DNA from: Salinarimonas sp046292825
GTDB lineage: Bacteria; Pseudomonadota; Alphaproteobacteria; Rhizobiales; Beijerinckiaceae
DNA length: 64,000 nucleotides
Direction: 5' to 3'
Assembly (NCBI RefSeq): GCF_046292825.1
Contig: NZ_JBKBQG010000009.1
Coordinates: forward strand, 45,648-109,647
Shown piece after piece: positions 34,453 to 44,845 of the stretch (position 1 is the stretch's first letter; each line of letters opens with the position of its first letter). A program made the position numbers and the translations under genes. Under the pieces are notes generated by a model that was given only the letters and a program-made list of their open reading frames with translations, had not been told where the DNA came from and did not search any database.

Positions 34453-35427
34453 TCAGTCGTCGAGCTCGGCGAGCGTCGCCTCGACGGTGGCGCGAGTGTC
34501 GGCGAAGATCGTCTCGACCTCGGCGCCGGTGATCGGGCGCACGACGATGCGCGCGCGCTCGGCGAGTTCCTGGGCGGCCGGGCTCTCGTAGGCGGCGGCG
34601 ATCCGCTCCGCGATCGCGGTTCGGCGCTCCTCGGGGACGCTCGCGGGGGCGAAGATCGTGTACCAGACGGGCATCACGATATCGAAGCCCGCCTCGCGCA
34701 GGGTCGGCGTCTCGGGCAGCGAGGGGACCCGCTCGGCCGTCGCGACCGCCAGCGCGCGCGCCGTCCCCGCCTCGATGGCGCTCGCGATCGTCGCTGGGGT
34801 CGTCACCGCCACGGGCACGGTGCCGCCGAGGAGGAACTGGACGGTCTCGCCGCCGCCGGAGGTCGGCACGTGGTTCGCCTGCGCTCCGGTGAGCTGCTCG
34901 AGGCGCAGGAGCGGCAGGTGGCTGGAGCTGATATAGGTCCCGTGCGTGATCGGGATGCCGCCGGGCTGCGCGCGCGCCGCCTCGACGAAGCCCTCGATCG
35001 TGTCGAAGGGCGCGTCGGTGCGTGCGACGAAGGTCGGCGCGATCTCCGTCACCTGGACGAGCGGCACCCAGTCGTCGATCGCGTAGGGGGTGTCCTCGCG
35101 CAGGGCCAGCGTGATCAGCGGGCCGTAATCTGAGATGATCAGGGTGGTGCCGTCGGCCTCCGCGCCGTGCACGTAGCTCGCCGCGTCGAGCCCGCCGGCG
35201 CCGGGCATGTTCACCACCTCGACGCGGGTGCCGACATGCTCGTCGGCGACCGAGGAGAGGATGCGCGCGGCGATGTCGATGCCGCCGCCCGCCCCGTAGG
35301 GGGTCACCACGCGGATCGTCTGCCCGTCGGGGAAATCGGCCCGGGCCTCGCTCGCCGCGCCGATCGCGAGACCGGTGCCGAGCGCGAGGCCGGCGGCCAG
35401 CGCGGCGACGGAAGGATGCATTCGCAT
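34453..35427 (-). CDS. tctC: Tripartite tricarboxylate transporter substrate-binding protein TctC (Bug family)
   Basis: A 324-residue Bug-type receptor with a Sec signal peptide (1-30, ending ASEARA) and the family pattern IRVVTPYGAGGGIDIAARILSS, VVNMPGAGGLDAASYVHGAEADGTTL and LPETPTLREAGFD. Bug proteins bind small carboxylates, amino acids and related compounds. ATG 35427 has GGAGG 8 bases upstream. First gene behind operator G, which lies 86 bases away. Confidence 0.93.
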   Translation of the reverse strand: MRMHPSVAALAAGLALGTGLAIGAASEARADFPDGQTIRVVTPYGAGGGIDIAARILSSVADEHVGTRVEVVNMPGAGGLDAASYVHGAEADGTTLIISDYGPLITLALREDTPYAIDDWVPLVQVTEIAPTFVARTDAPFDTIEGFVEAARAQPGGIPITHGTYISSSHLPLLRLEQLTGAQANHVPTSGGGETVQFLLGGTVPVAVTTPATIASAIEAGTARALAVATAERVPSLPETPTLREAGFDIVMPVWYTIFAPASVPEERRTAIAERIAAAYESPAAQELAERARIVVRPITGAEVETIFADTRATVEATLAELDD

Positions 35428-35513
35428 GGTGAGACCTCCATTGTTGCGGCGCGAGCCGGAGTGGCGGCGCCTCTTGAAAGCGGGTCGCTCGCCCGCGGTC
35501 GCTTTCCTCAGTT

Positions 35514-35530
35514 TGTCCGCATAGCGCACA
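35514..35530. promoter_or_regulatory. Operator G upstream of the TctCAB operon
   Basis: TGTCCGCATAGCGCACA, near-perfect palindrome matching the shared consensus. The segment to its right up to the MITE-like repeat (35531-35675) holds no gene. Confidence 0.7.
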
Positions 35531-35675
35531 GATGTGCAGAAAAGCGGCTGTGGGCTGTTTCTGTCAATCCCGTAGCCGGACGGGAATGCACGTGGGTGGG
35601 CATCGCTTTTCATGGACGCCGCGCCTTTGCTTCCCCTGAGAGTTTGTGAATCTTTCTTCTAGAGATCGCACGCCG

Positions 35676-35849
35676 TCATTCCGGGGCGCGTAGCGAGCCC
35701 GGAACCCAGAACCACGACGCTCGATCGGGCGCGCATGCGCGCTCGTTCCGCAATCCAAGCCCCTGGATGCGTTGAAGGACGCAGCCTATAGGCTGCTCGT
35801 CATACGTCGGGAGTCTGGGTTCCGGGCTCGCTTCGCGCCCCGGAATGAC
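35676..35849. repeat. MITE/REP-like palindromic element, copy 2
   Basis: A 174-bp second copy of the element at 6191, same orientation, with the same terminal inverted repeats (one base changed in the left arm) and the same internal GCGCGCATGCGCGC and CAGCCTATAGGCTG palindromes. The arms between palindromes have drifted, while paired positions are mostly kept. It lies between the TctC promoter and the M24 peptidase stop. Confidence 0.85.
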
Positions 35850-35970
35850 AGCGTCGAGGTACGAGGCGGAAGCTTTTCGTACTTTCAGGGTAAGGAGAGG
35901 GAGGCCTCGGAGGAGGCACCCCGCGCGCGGATGGGCGCCTGCGGCCTCGGCGGGGCCGCAGGCCGTCCCG

Positions 35971-37122
35971 TCACTCCACGACGACGAGATCCTGGAAGCC
36001 GCGGGTCAGCGCCTCGCCGCCGCCGGGGCGGGCGACGATGCAATCCTCGACGCGGGCGGAGAAGTCGCGGTCCTGGAAGATGCTCGGCTCGATCGTGAAG
36101 ATCATGCCCTCCTCGACGAGGGTCGTGTCGCCCTTCGTCAGGAAGGGCGGCTCGTGCACGTCCCAGCCGATGCCGTGGCCGAGCCGGTGGCGGAAATAGG
36201 CGCCGTAGCCCGCGTCCTCGATCACCGCGCGCGCGACGCGGTCCACCTCCTCGCAGGTCGCGGCGCCGGCCTTCAGGGCGGCGATGCCGGCGGCCTGCGA
36301 ATCCATGATCAGCCGGTGGACCTTCACCTGCTCGTCGCTCGGCGCGCCGAAGGAGACGGTGCGGCCGAAATCGTAGCACATGCCGTCGAGCACGGCGCCG
36401 AAGTCGAACAGCACCGAGACCGGCGCCGTCAGCACCCGCGGCCAGCTCTGCAGCCGCCGGCCGAACAGCATCGGGTGGTTGGGCCCCGTATTGTAGAGCG
36501 AGGTCGTGAAGGACGGCCCGAGCGAGCCGCGCTTGCGCATCTGGTAATCGACTTCCGTGACGATATCGAGCTCGGTCATGCCGATGCGCAGCTTCTCGAT
36601 GACGGCGGCGAACGCCTCCTCCGTGATGCGGCCGGCCGCGCGCAGCGTCTCGATCTCCTCGGGGCTCTTGATCGTGCGCAGGCGCCGCAGGACGCGGGTC
36701 GCCGAGACGAAGCGGGCCTCGGGGAGGAGGCCCTGCAGCTCGATCAGCGTCTCGGCCTCCGCGTCGTCGCTCACCGCGATCCGGGGTCGTGCGGGCAGCC
36801 GCGCCTCGGCGATGATCGAGGCCACGAGAGCGGCCGGGTCGTCCCAATCGCCGAGCACGCGCACGTCGTAGCCCTCGATGCCGCCGGCAGCGCCGAACTC
36901 GACCGTCATGCGCGGCAGCGTGAGGATCGGCGCGCGGCCCGGCACGATCCAGGCGCCCTCGAGCCACATGCCCGGATGCAGGTTGCGGCCGTAATTGGGA
37001 ATGTCGCGATGCAGGCCGGTGAGATAATCGAGGTCGGTGCCGATCGGCACGAAGCAGAGGTCGGCGGCCTCCGCCACCAGGGCCTCGAACCTCTTCATCC
37101 GCTCGTGATAGGCGGCGCTCAT
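35971..37122 (-). CDS. M24 family metallopeptidase (Xaa-Pro aminopeptidase/creatinase-like)
   Basis: A 383-residue pita-bread protein with an N-terminal creatinase-N domain (1-145) and a C-terminal catalytic domain. The five metal ligands of true peptidases are present: Asp240, Asp251, His316, Glu345 and Glu359. This favours Xaa-Pro peptidase activity; metal-free creatinases lose these residues. No signal peptide, so cytoplasmic. Last gene of the Dpp-type operon, 40 bases after the second ATPase; it may cleave imported peptides or amide-linked substrates. Confidence 0.9.
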   Translation of the reverse strand: MSAAYHERMKRFEALVAEAADLCFVPIGTDLDYLTGLHRDIPNYGRNLHPGMWLEGAWIVPGRAPILTLPRMTVEFGAAGGIEGYDVRVLGDWDDPAALVASIIAEARLPARPRIAVSDDAEAETLIELQGLLPEARFVSATRVLRRLRTIKSPEEIETLRAAGRITEEAFAAVIEKLRIGMTELDIVTEVDYQMRKRGSLGPSFTTSLYNTGPNHPMLFGRRLQSWPRVLTAPVSVLFDFGAVLDGMCYDFGRTVSFGAPSDEQVKVHRLIMDSQAAGIAALKAGAATCEEVDRVARAVIEDAGYGAYFRHRLGHGIGWDVHEPPFLTKGDTTLVEEGMIFTIEPSIFQDRDFSARVEDCIVARPGGGEALTRGFQDLVVVE

Positions 37123-37162
37123 CGGGAATGCTCCTCTCGTCGTCGTCGGTGGGGGCTAAGGA

Positions 37163-38160
<998 letters not shown>

Positions 38161-38164
<4 letters not shown>

Positions 38165-39153
38165 ACCGGGGTCTCCACGAGGGGAAAGAAGCAGCGCACC
38201 GCGCGCGCCGCGTCGAGCGGTGCCAGCGCGGGGACCGCGCCGCAGGCCTCGGCGGCGCGCGGGCAGCGCGGCGCGAAGGCGCAGCCGGGCGGCAGCGCGG
38301 CAGGGGAGGGCATCCGCCCGGGGATCTGAACCAGACGCTGGCGCACGCCGCCGCGCCTCGGCAGCGAGGCGATCAGGCCGCTCGTATAGGGATGGGCGGG
38401 GGTGTCGAGCACCGCGTCGACCGGCCCCTCCTCGACGATGCGCCCGGCATACATCACGGCGATCCGGTCGGCGATGCCGGCGACGACCGCGAGATCGTGC
38501 GTGATCCAGATCAGCGCCGTCCCGCGCTCGCGGCACAGCTTCTGGACGAGGGCGAGGATCTGGCCCTGAATGGTGACGTCGAGCGCCGTCGTCGGCTCGT
38601 CGGCGATGACGACTTCCGGCCGGTGCAGGAGCGCGATCGCGATCGCGACGCGCTGGCGCATGCCGCCCGAGAGTTCGTGCGGATAGGCGCGCAGGCGCTC
38701 GTCGGGGGAGGGGATGCCGACCTCGGCGAGCGCGTCGCGCACCCGCGCGCGCGCCTCGCGGCGGGGGATCCGCTCGTGGGCGAAGAGCGCGTCGAGCATC
38801 TGCGTCTCGATGCGCAGGACCGGGTTGAGCGTCATCATCGGGTCCTGGAAGACCATGGCGATGCGCCGCCCGCGCAGATCGCGCATCACCCGCGCATCCG
38901 CCCCGACGATGTCCCTGCCCGAGAGGCGCACCGCGCCGGCGACGATCCGGCCGGGCCGATCGACGAGCCCGACGATCGAGAATCCGGTCATCGTCTTGCC
39001 GGACCCGCTCTCGCCGACGAGGCCGAGGATCTCGCCCCGCGCGATCGACAGGCTCACCCCGTCGACCACGCGCAATTCGCCCGCCGGCGTGAAGAAGCTC
39101 GTCGAGAGCCCCTCCACCGCGAGAACCGGCATCTCGGTCGCCGCCGCGGTCAC
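38161..39153 (-). CDS. dppD: Oligopeptide/dipeptide-type ABC transporter ATP-binding protein (DppD/OppD-like)
   Basis: A 330-residue ATPase: Walker A GESGSGKTM, signature LSGGMRQR, Walker B VVIADEPTTALD, and the C-terminal Cys-containing oligo_HPY motif (PPGCAFAPRCPRAAEAC). The GTG start overlaps the dppC stop (GTGA). Confidence 0.93.
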
Positions 39154-40103
39154 GACGCGAGCCTCGGATTGAGGACGTCGCGCAGCCGATCGCCGACGAC
39201 GTTGAGGCTGACGATGGTGACGAGGAGCACGAGGCCCGGCAGCACGCTGATCCAGTAGCGTCCGCTCTGCATGTAGTCGAACCCGTTGGCGATCAGGAGC
39301 CCGAGCGAGGGTTGCGTCGGCGGAAGGCCGAGCCCGAGGAAGGAGAGCGTCGCCTCGAGCGCGATCGCGGAGGCGACCTGTACCGTCGCGACGACGAGGA
39401 GCGTCGGCAGGCAATTCGGCAGGAGGTGCAGGAAAAGGATGCGCAGATGCCCGAGCTCGAGCCCGCGCGCCGCCTCGATATACTCGCGGGCGTTCTCGAC
39501 GAGCGCCACCCCGCGCACGGTGCGGGCGAAATAGGCCCATTGCACCACGACGAGCGCGAAGACGATCTTGTCGACGCCTCGGCCGAGGATGACGAGCAGG
39601 ACGAGCGCGACGAGGATCGTGGGGAAGCTCAATTGCAGATCGACGACGCGCATGATCGCCGCGTCGACCGCCCCGCCCGCATAGGCCGCGACGAGGCCCA
39701 CCGTCGATCCCACGACGAGCGCGATCAGGCCCGAGGCGAGACCGACGAGGAGCGAGATCCGCAGCCCGTAGAGGATCGCCGAGAGGATGTCGCGCCCCTG
39801 ACCGTCGGTGCCGAGGAGATAGGTCATGCCCGAGAAGCTCTCGGAGCCCGGCGGCAGCAGATTGTCGAGAAGATCGACCTGGGTGAGATCGTAGGGGTTC
39901 TGGGGCGCGATCCAGGGTGCGGCGAGCGCGGCCGCGACGATCGAGGCGAAGACGAGCGCCGCGCCGACCGCGATCCACGAGCGCGCATAGGCCGCGACCG
40001 AGGCAGCGACGATCCCGCGGGCGGGCGTGGCCTGGGGTTGCGGCTGCGCGGGCGCGGGAGGCGCCTGCGTTCCGGGGCGTGGTGCGAGGGCGTCCGCGCT
40101 CAT
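39150..40103 (-). CDS. dppC: Dipeptide-type ABC transporter permease (DppC-like)
   Basis: A 317-residue permease with a Pro/Gln-rich cytoplasmic leader of about 30 residues, six transmembrane segments, LLGTDGQGRDILSAILYGLRISL and the EAA loop EAARGLELGHLRILFLHLLPNCLP. ATG overlaps the dppB stop. Confidence 0.93.
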   Translation of the reverse strand: MSADALAPRPGTQAPPAPAQPQPQATPARGIVAASVAAYARSWIAVGAALVFASIVAAALAAPWIAPQNPYDLTQVDLLDNLLPPGSESFSGMTYLLGTDGQGRDILSAILYGLRISLLVGLASGLIALVVGSTVGLVAAYAGGAVDAAIMRVVDLQLSFPTILVALVLLVILGRGVDKIVFALVVVQWAYFARTVRGVALVENAREYIEAARGLELGHLRILFLHLLPNCLPTLLVVATVQVASAIALEATLSFLGLGLPPTQPSLGLLIANGFDYMQSGRYWISVLPGLVLLVTIVSLNVVGDRLRDVLNPRLAS

Positions 40104-41077
40104 CGGCGGCCTCCGCCGAGACGTACGCGCGGATCGAGGACGGAATAGAGGATGTCCACGAGGAGGTTGATGAAGACGAACATGAACACCACGAAGACGA
40201 GATAGGCGACGATCAGAGGCCGATCGAGCACGGCGATCGCGTCGATGAGCATCTTGCCCACGCCCGGCCAGGAGAAGATCGACTCGGTCACGACCGCGAA
40301 GGCGATGACGCCGCCGAATTCCATGCCGAGCACGGTGACGATCGGGATGAGGATGTTCTTCATCACGTGCAGCGAGAGGATGCGCCATTCCGGCACGCCG
40401 TTGGCGCGAGCGAACTTCACGTAATCGGCGAGCAGCACCTCGCGCATGCCCGCCCGCGTCAGCCGGATCACCATGGCGAGCATGAACAGGGACAAGGTGA
40501 ACGCCGGCATCGCGAGATGGGCGAGCCCCTCGCGGGTGAGGAAGCTCACCTCGAGCCCGAGGATCGACACTGTCCGCCCGCGCCCGATCGCCGGCAACCA
40601 GCCGAGCTCGACCGAGAAGATCATGATGAAGATCAGGCCGATCCAGAACACCGGGACGCTGAAGCCGAGCGTGGAGAAGCCCATGATCAGCCGGCTCGAG
40701 ATCGCGTTCGGCCGCAGGCCCGCGATCGCGCCGAGCGGCAGGCCGAGCGCGACCGCGATGAAGAGCGCGGCGAAGGCGAGCTCGAGGGTTGCCGGAAGCC
40801 GCGCCCAGATCAGGCTCATCGCCGGCACGCCGAAGGTGAAGGAGCGGCCGAGATCGCCCGTGAGCGCGTTGCCGACGAAGACGAAGTACTGCTCCCAGAT
40901 CGGCCGGTCGAGCCCGAGATCGGCGATGATCGCGTTCACGCAGGCCTGCGTGCATTCGGACGAGGCGAAGATGTAGACCGGGTTGCCGATCACGTTCACC
41001 CCGAAGAACACCAAAAGCGTCATCACGAACAGCACGAAGACGCTCTGCACCAGCCGTCGCGCCACGTAGCCCAGCAT
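40100..41077 (-). CDS. dppB: Dipeptide-type ABC transporter permease (DppB-like)
   Basis: A 325-residue permease with six transmembrane segments, an N-terminal MLGYVARRLVQSVFVLFVMTLLVF signature and a late FARANGVPEWRILSLHVMKNILIP EAA loop. GGAGAG precedes the ATG. Follows dppA after 80 bases. Confidence 0.93.
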   Translation of the reverse strand: MLGYVARRLVQSVFVLFVMTLLVFFGVNVIGNPVYIFASSECTQACVNAIIADLGLDRPIWEQYFVFVGNALTGDLGRSFTFGVPAMSLIWARLPATLELAFAALFIAVALGLPLGAIAGLRPNAISSRLIMGFSTLGFSVPVFWIGLIFIMIFSVELGWLPAIGRGRTVSILGLEVSFLTREGLAHLAMPAFTLSLFMLAMVIRLTRAGMREVLLADYVKFARANGVPEWRILSLHVMKNILIPIVTVLGMEFGGVIAFAVVTESIFSWPGVGKMLIDAIAVLDRPLIVAYLVFVVFMFVFINLLVDILYSVLDPRVRLGGGRR

Positions 41078-41157
41078 CGATCGCTCTCCATCTCGCCCGC
41101 CGAGAGTCTCGGCCGTCGCGGCGGGCCGACGGGGCCCGCCGCTGCGCGCGCCGAGGT

Positions 41158-42765
41158 TCAGTCGGCCCGCCGGACCTCGATCGCGAGCGTGCGCTCGTTC
41201 GTGCGCGCGTCGTGCTCGAGGCCGGCGCGCAGCGCCCAGTGGTTGACCTGGAAGTGCAGCGGGATGAACGCGTAATCCTCCATGCCGATATTGATCGCTT
41301 CGAGCAGCAGCTTCAGGCGGGCGTCCTTGTCGACCGTGCGCTTGGCGAGCACCGAGCGGGCGTCGATCCGCGGGTTCGAGTAGCGGCCGAAATTGCCGTT
41401 TCCGCCACCTGTCGCCGCATTGTAGGTCTCGAGGATGCCCGACACGGTGTAGGTCGCCTCGCCCGCGACGGTGCCCCAGCCGGTGAGCGCCATCGAGAAT
41501 TTCGGCACGTCGTGTCCGGGGAAGCTGTCGGCATGGCCGCGGATCAGCTCGGAGAAGAAGATGTTGCGCGGCATCGTGTCGACCTCGGTGCGCACGCCGA
41601 TGCGGCTCCACATCTGCGCCACCGCCTCGACGATCCGCGCATCGTTGACGTAGCGGTCGTTGGGGCCGTGCAGCGTGATCCGGAAGCCGTCGCCGTAGCC
41701 CGCCTCCTGCATCAGGCGTTGCGCCTCCGCCTGGTCGAACGGGTCGGCCGTCAGGCGCTCGTCGTAGCCGAAGAAGCCCGGCGGCACGACGTTGCGGGTC
41801 GGCAGCGCGGCGCCGCCCATGATGCGGTCGCGGATCGCCTCGCGGTTGATCGCGAGCGAGAGCGCGCGCCGCACCCGCCAGTCGCGCAGCGGGTTGGGCC
41901 GCATGACGTTGCCCGCATTGTCGAGGACGTAGTCCTCCATGTCGCGGTAGGAGGGCATCAGGTAGATGAGCCGATCGGAGGCGATCGAGCTGACGACGAA
42001 GCGGTCATCGTCGCGCAATTGCGGGATGTCTGCCGTGGGGGGATAGTCGATAATGTCGACATCGCCGTTGCGCAGGGCGGCGAGGCGCGACGCGTCCTGG
42101 CCGACGGGGCGGAAGACGACCTCGTCCCATTGCACCTCGCCGCCCCACCAATCGTCGTTCTTGACGACGGTGATGCGGTCGCCGGAGCGGAACTCGGAAA
42201 ACCGGAAGGGGCCGGTCCCGATCGCCGCGCGACCATTGTTGAAATCCACCGAGGCCGTCGCGTCGGCGGCAGCGTGCGCGGCGACGATGGGCACCATCGC
42301 GAGGTCTTCGGCGACGGTGGGGTAGGGGCCGTCGGTCGTGATCCGGATCGTGCGCTCGTCGACCTTCTCCCAGCGTTTGCCGCCCTTCTCGAGCGTGAAG
42401 GCGGGGCTCGCGGGCGCGCCCTGGATGCCGCCGCGCAGCCGGTCGAAGGAGAAGATCACGTCGTCGGCGGTAAAGGGCTCGCCGTCGTGCCAGCGCACGC
42501 CCTCGCGCAGCGTGAACTCCCAGGTGGTGTCGTCGACCACGCGCCATGACACGGCGAGGCCGGGTACGGGCTGCGACACCGAATCGAGCGCGACGAGCCT
42601 CTCGAAGATATGCTCCTGGACCTGAAGATCCGCGGACAATTGTGTCCAATGCGGATCGAGCGAGCTCGCTTCCGAGCGAACACCGATCGTCAAAACATCC
42701 TTTGCGTGGAGCGGGGTCGTCGCCAGAAGCGCGAAGCCCAACGCGATGCCGACAAGCCGTTTCAT
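41158..42765 (-). CDS. dppA: Dipeptide/nickel-type ABC transporter substrate-binding protein (DppA family)
   Basis: A 535-residue family 5 receptor with a Sec signal peptide (1-22, ending LHAKD) and the standard VLTIGVRSEASSLDPHW, REGVRWHDGEPFTADDVIFSFDRL and RRALSLAINREAI motifs. Such receptors bind peptides, opines, sugars or metal chelates, so the name does not fix the ligand. First gene of the dppABCDF-M24 operon; operator H lies 84 bases upstream. Confidence 0.92.
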   Translation of the reverse strand: MKRLVGIALGFALLATTPLHAKDVLTIGVRSEASSLDPHWTQLSADLQVQEHIFERLVALDSVSQPVPGLAVSWRVVDDTTWEFTLREGVRWHDGEPFTADDVIFSFDRLRGGIQGAPASPAFTLEKGGKRWEKVDERTIRITTDGPYPTVAEDLAMVPIVAAHAAADATASVDFNNGRAAIGTGPFRFSEFRSGDRITVVKNDDWWGGEVQWDEVVFRPVGQDASRLAALRNGDVDIIDYPPTADIPQLRDDDRFVVSSIASDRLIYLMPSYRDMEDYVLDNAGNVMRPNPLRDWRVRRALSLAINREAIRDRIMGGAALPTRNVVPPGFFGYDERLTADPFDQAEAQRLMQEAGYGDGFRITLHGPNDRYVNDARIVEAVAQMWSRIGVRTEVDTMPRNIFFSELIRGHADSFPGHDVPKFSMALTGWGTVAGEATYTVSGILETYNAATGGGNGNFGRYSNPRIDARSVLAKRTVDKDARLKLLLEAINIGMEDYAFIPLHFQVNHWALRAGLEHDARTNERTLAIEVRRAD

Positions 42766-42849
42766 GACTGCTCCCTCTTCTGGTCACCGAGCGGGACGTT
42801 CCGACATCCGCATTCGAGGCAGGACGGCGCGAACATTTTTCCGCACGTT

Positions 42850-42866
42850 CGTGCGCATGCCGCACA
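42850..42866. promoter_or_regulatory. Operator H upstream of the Dpp-type operon
   Basis: On the minus strand TGTGCGGCATGCGCACG, matching the shared consensus. This is the rightmost of the eight sites and marks the end of the regulon block. Confidence 0.66.
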
Positions 42867-43506
42867 AGATGAGCGCAGATGCCGAAGGCTGTCCATCGTT
42901 TTCTTTGGCCGATGGACAGGCTCGCGCCCCCTTCCGACCCTGTCGGGTGACGCTCCAGAACCCGCGTCTCCTCGGCGCCCGCGGACAGTGTCGGCAGGCA
43001 GCGTGTCGGATGGGATTTTTCGCATCACGAGCTGTGAGAGCGCGCGCGGGTCCGAAGAGGGGGAAGGGCTCGCGACGGGTCGGACGAGCACTTCCGGTCG
43101 AAGCGTGGCGGCGTGCCGATCGAGCGCCTGGCGTAGAGCATCGTCTCGCCCGCCGCGGCATCCGCTCGGTGGGTCGAGGCTCGAGGCTCCAGTTGCAGGG
43201 GGGGCGGCCGGGGAGGGGAGGGAAGAGGCTCGATTGTTCGGAGATCCAGGGCTCGTCCGTGCCCACGGGGCGGCCGGGCAGCCTGCGGCAGGTCTGGAGG
43301 ATGACCTGCCGCGCCCGGTCCGTCAGACGCTCGCGGGGGCGGCCACGCCCACGATCGTACCGTTCGCAGAGCGCGCGCATGGTGAGGAAGGGCAGCGCCT
43401 CGATTCGACCCGCCCCGCCCCGCCCACGCGACGGAGCTCAGCCGCGTGGTTCGGACACTCTGCTCGGCCGCGCGACCGCGGCTGCGCCCTGCGAACGCTC
43501 GACCTG
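42867..43506. other. Intergenic stretch without a recognisable gene
   Basis: About 640 bases upstream of the Dpp operon. Several open frames exist on both strands, but none has a ribosome site, family motif or balanced composition. It may be decayed sequence left by the rearrangement that brought in the IS element to the right. Confidence 0.45.
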
Positions 43507-43906
43507 TCAGCTGGACGGAGCGACCGGGCAATGAGCGTAGGGGGGAGGCCCCTGCTGGACGGAGCGGTTCTTGAGGGCCAGACGGAACGACGCCAGCGCT
43601 TGGTTCGTGCTGGTATAGTCGGGGTCCTTTTGGACAGTGCCATCCGGCGCTCTATAATACGGCTCGGGACCCGTCTCGACGATCACAGCGTCCGCGTTCC
43701 CCTGCGCCGCCTTCCATGCGTCGACCAAAACCACCTTTCCGAGCTGCGACGGGTCGATGACGTAGGTCGTCACCGTCGCGCCGCTCCTGACCCGAACGGT
43801 CGACGCCACGTGGTATTCCCAGGGGACGCTGCAATTGGGATGGTTACGGGTCTTGGCGACCAGTCTGCCGTAGCTCCAGACCTTGCCGCTCTTGGACGGG
43901 CCGATC
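43507..43906 (-). pseudogene. C-terminal fragment of a protein-glutaminase (Gln deamidase)-like protein, truncated by IS3
   Basis: The frame is open from the stop at 43507 up to and into the IS terminal repeat, giving about 133 codons with no plausible start. It contains KVWSYGRLVAKT, then a WEYHVASTVRV segment and YVIDPSQL, followed by AWKAA and EPYYRAPDG. This order of W-YHVA (catalytic His) and IDPS (catalytic Asp) is that of bacterial protein-glutaminases, including a KVFVYGNLKA-like strand before the His. The N-terminal part with the catalytic Cys is missing and is not on the other side of the IS. A GTG at 43809 could start a 100-residue product, which would lack the Cys. Confidence 0.72.
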
Positions 43907-43933
43907 TGAACCGCCCCGGGTTTGCCGGAGGCT
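43907..43933. repeat. Left terminal inverted repeat of the IS3 element
   Basis: 27 bp, outer sequence TGAACCGCCCCGGGTTTGCC; pairs with 45198-45224 with a single G/T difference at position 13. Confidence 0.92.
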
Positions 43934-43945
43934 TTTTGGCTTGAG

Positions 43946-44845
43946 TCACGCTGCGATGGCGGCGTGCTCGGTGTCGGCCCAGTAGCGGGCTTCGGCCTCG
44001 GCCGGCGGGACGTTTCCGATCGGTCCGAGGAGACGCTCGGTGTTGAACCAGGCTACCCATTCGAGAGTCGCGAACTCGACGTGCTCGAGGCTTCTCCAGG
44101 GGCCTCGGCGGTGGATCACCTCGGCCTTGTAGAGGCCGTTGATCGTCTCCGCCAGAGCATTGTCGTAGCTGTCGCCGACGCTGCCGACGGACGGCTCGAT
44201 GCCGGCATCGGCGAGGCGCTCGGTGTAGGCGATCGAGACGTATTTGCTGCCACGATCGCTATGGTGGATAAGGGTTTGCGCCGGTCGGCGCTCGTGCAGG
44301 GCCTGCTCGAGCGCGTCGAGCACGAAACCAGCGTGAGCCGAGCGGGACACGCGCCAGCCGACGATCCTGCGCGCGAAGGCGTCGATCACGAAGGCGACGT
44401 AGACGAAGCCGCTCCAGGTCGCGACATAGGTGAAGTCGGCGACCCACAAGGCGTCCGGCCGAGGCGCCTTGAAGACCCGGTTGACCCGATCGGCCGGACA
44501 CGGCAGCGCCTTGTCGGCGATCGTGGTGCGCGGCGGCTTGCCCCGGATGACGCCCTGGAGGCCCATGGTGCGCATCAGTCGCTCCACGGTGCACCGTGCG
44601 ACCCGGATGCCCTCGCGGGCAAGCTGCCGCCACACCTTCCGGGCGCCGTAGACCCGATAGTTCGCCTCGAACACGCGTCCGATCTCCCGCTTCAGCTCCG
44701 CGTCTCGGCGCCGGCGCGCCGAAGCCCTCTGCGGATCCCCTCGGCGCGCGACATGCGCGCGGTAGGTGGAAGGGGCGATCGGCAGTACCTTGCAGATCGG
44801 CTCGACCCCGTAGGCCTGGCGGTGATCGTCGACGAAGGCGATCAT
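43946..44845 (-). CDS. IS3-family transposase OrfB (DDE integrase domain)
   Basis: A 299-residue rve-type integrase. An N-terminal HTH_21 segment (REIGRVFEANYRVYGARKVWRQL) is followed by the catalytic triad Asp137 (WVADFTYV), Asp197 (HHSDRGSKY) and Glu233 (DNALAETINGLYK), with the 35-residue spacing typical of IS3. The ATG overlaps the orfA stop (ATGA). No A-rich slippery heptamer is obvious, so coupled translation or a non-standard frameshift could make the OrfAB fusion. All key residues are intact, so the element may be active. Confidence 0.94.
   Translation of the reverse strand: MIAFVDDHRQAYGVEPICKVLPIAPSTYRAHVARRGDPQRASARRRRDAELKREIGRVFEANYRVYGARKVWRQLAREGIRVARCTVERLMRTMGLQGVIRGKPPRTTIADKALPCPADRVNRVFKAPRPDALWVADFTYVATWSGFVYVAFVIDAFARRIVGWRVSRSAHAGFVLDALEQALHERRPAQTLIHHSDRGSKYVSIAYTERLADAGIEPSVGSVGDSYDNALAETINGLYKAEVIHRRGPWRSLEHVEFATLEWVAWFNTERLLGPIGNVPPAEAEARYWADTEHAAIAA

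Noticed and set aside
42784..43531. Genes in the gap upstream of the Dpp operon
   Set aside because: Frames of 168 and 198 codons exist on the minus strand but are Arg/Pro-rich, overlap each other, have no ribosome site and match no family I recognise.
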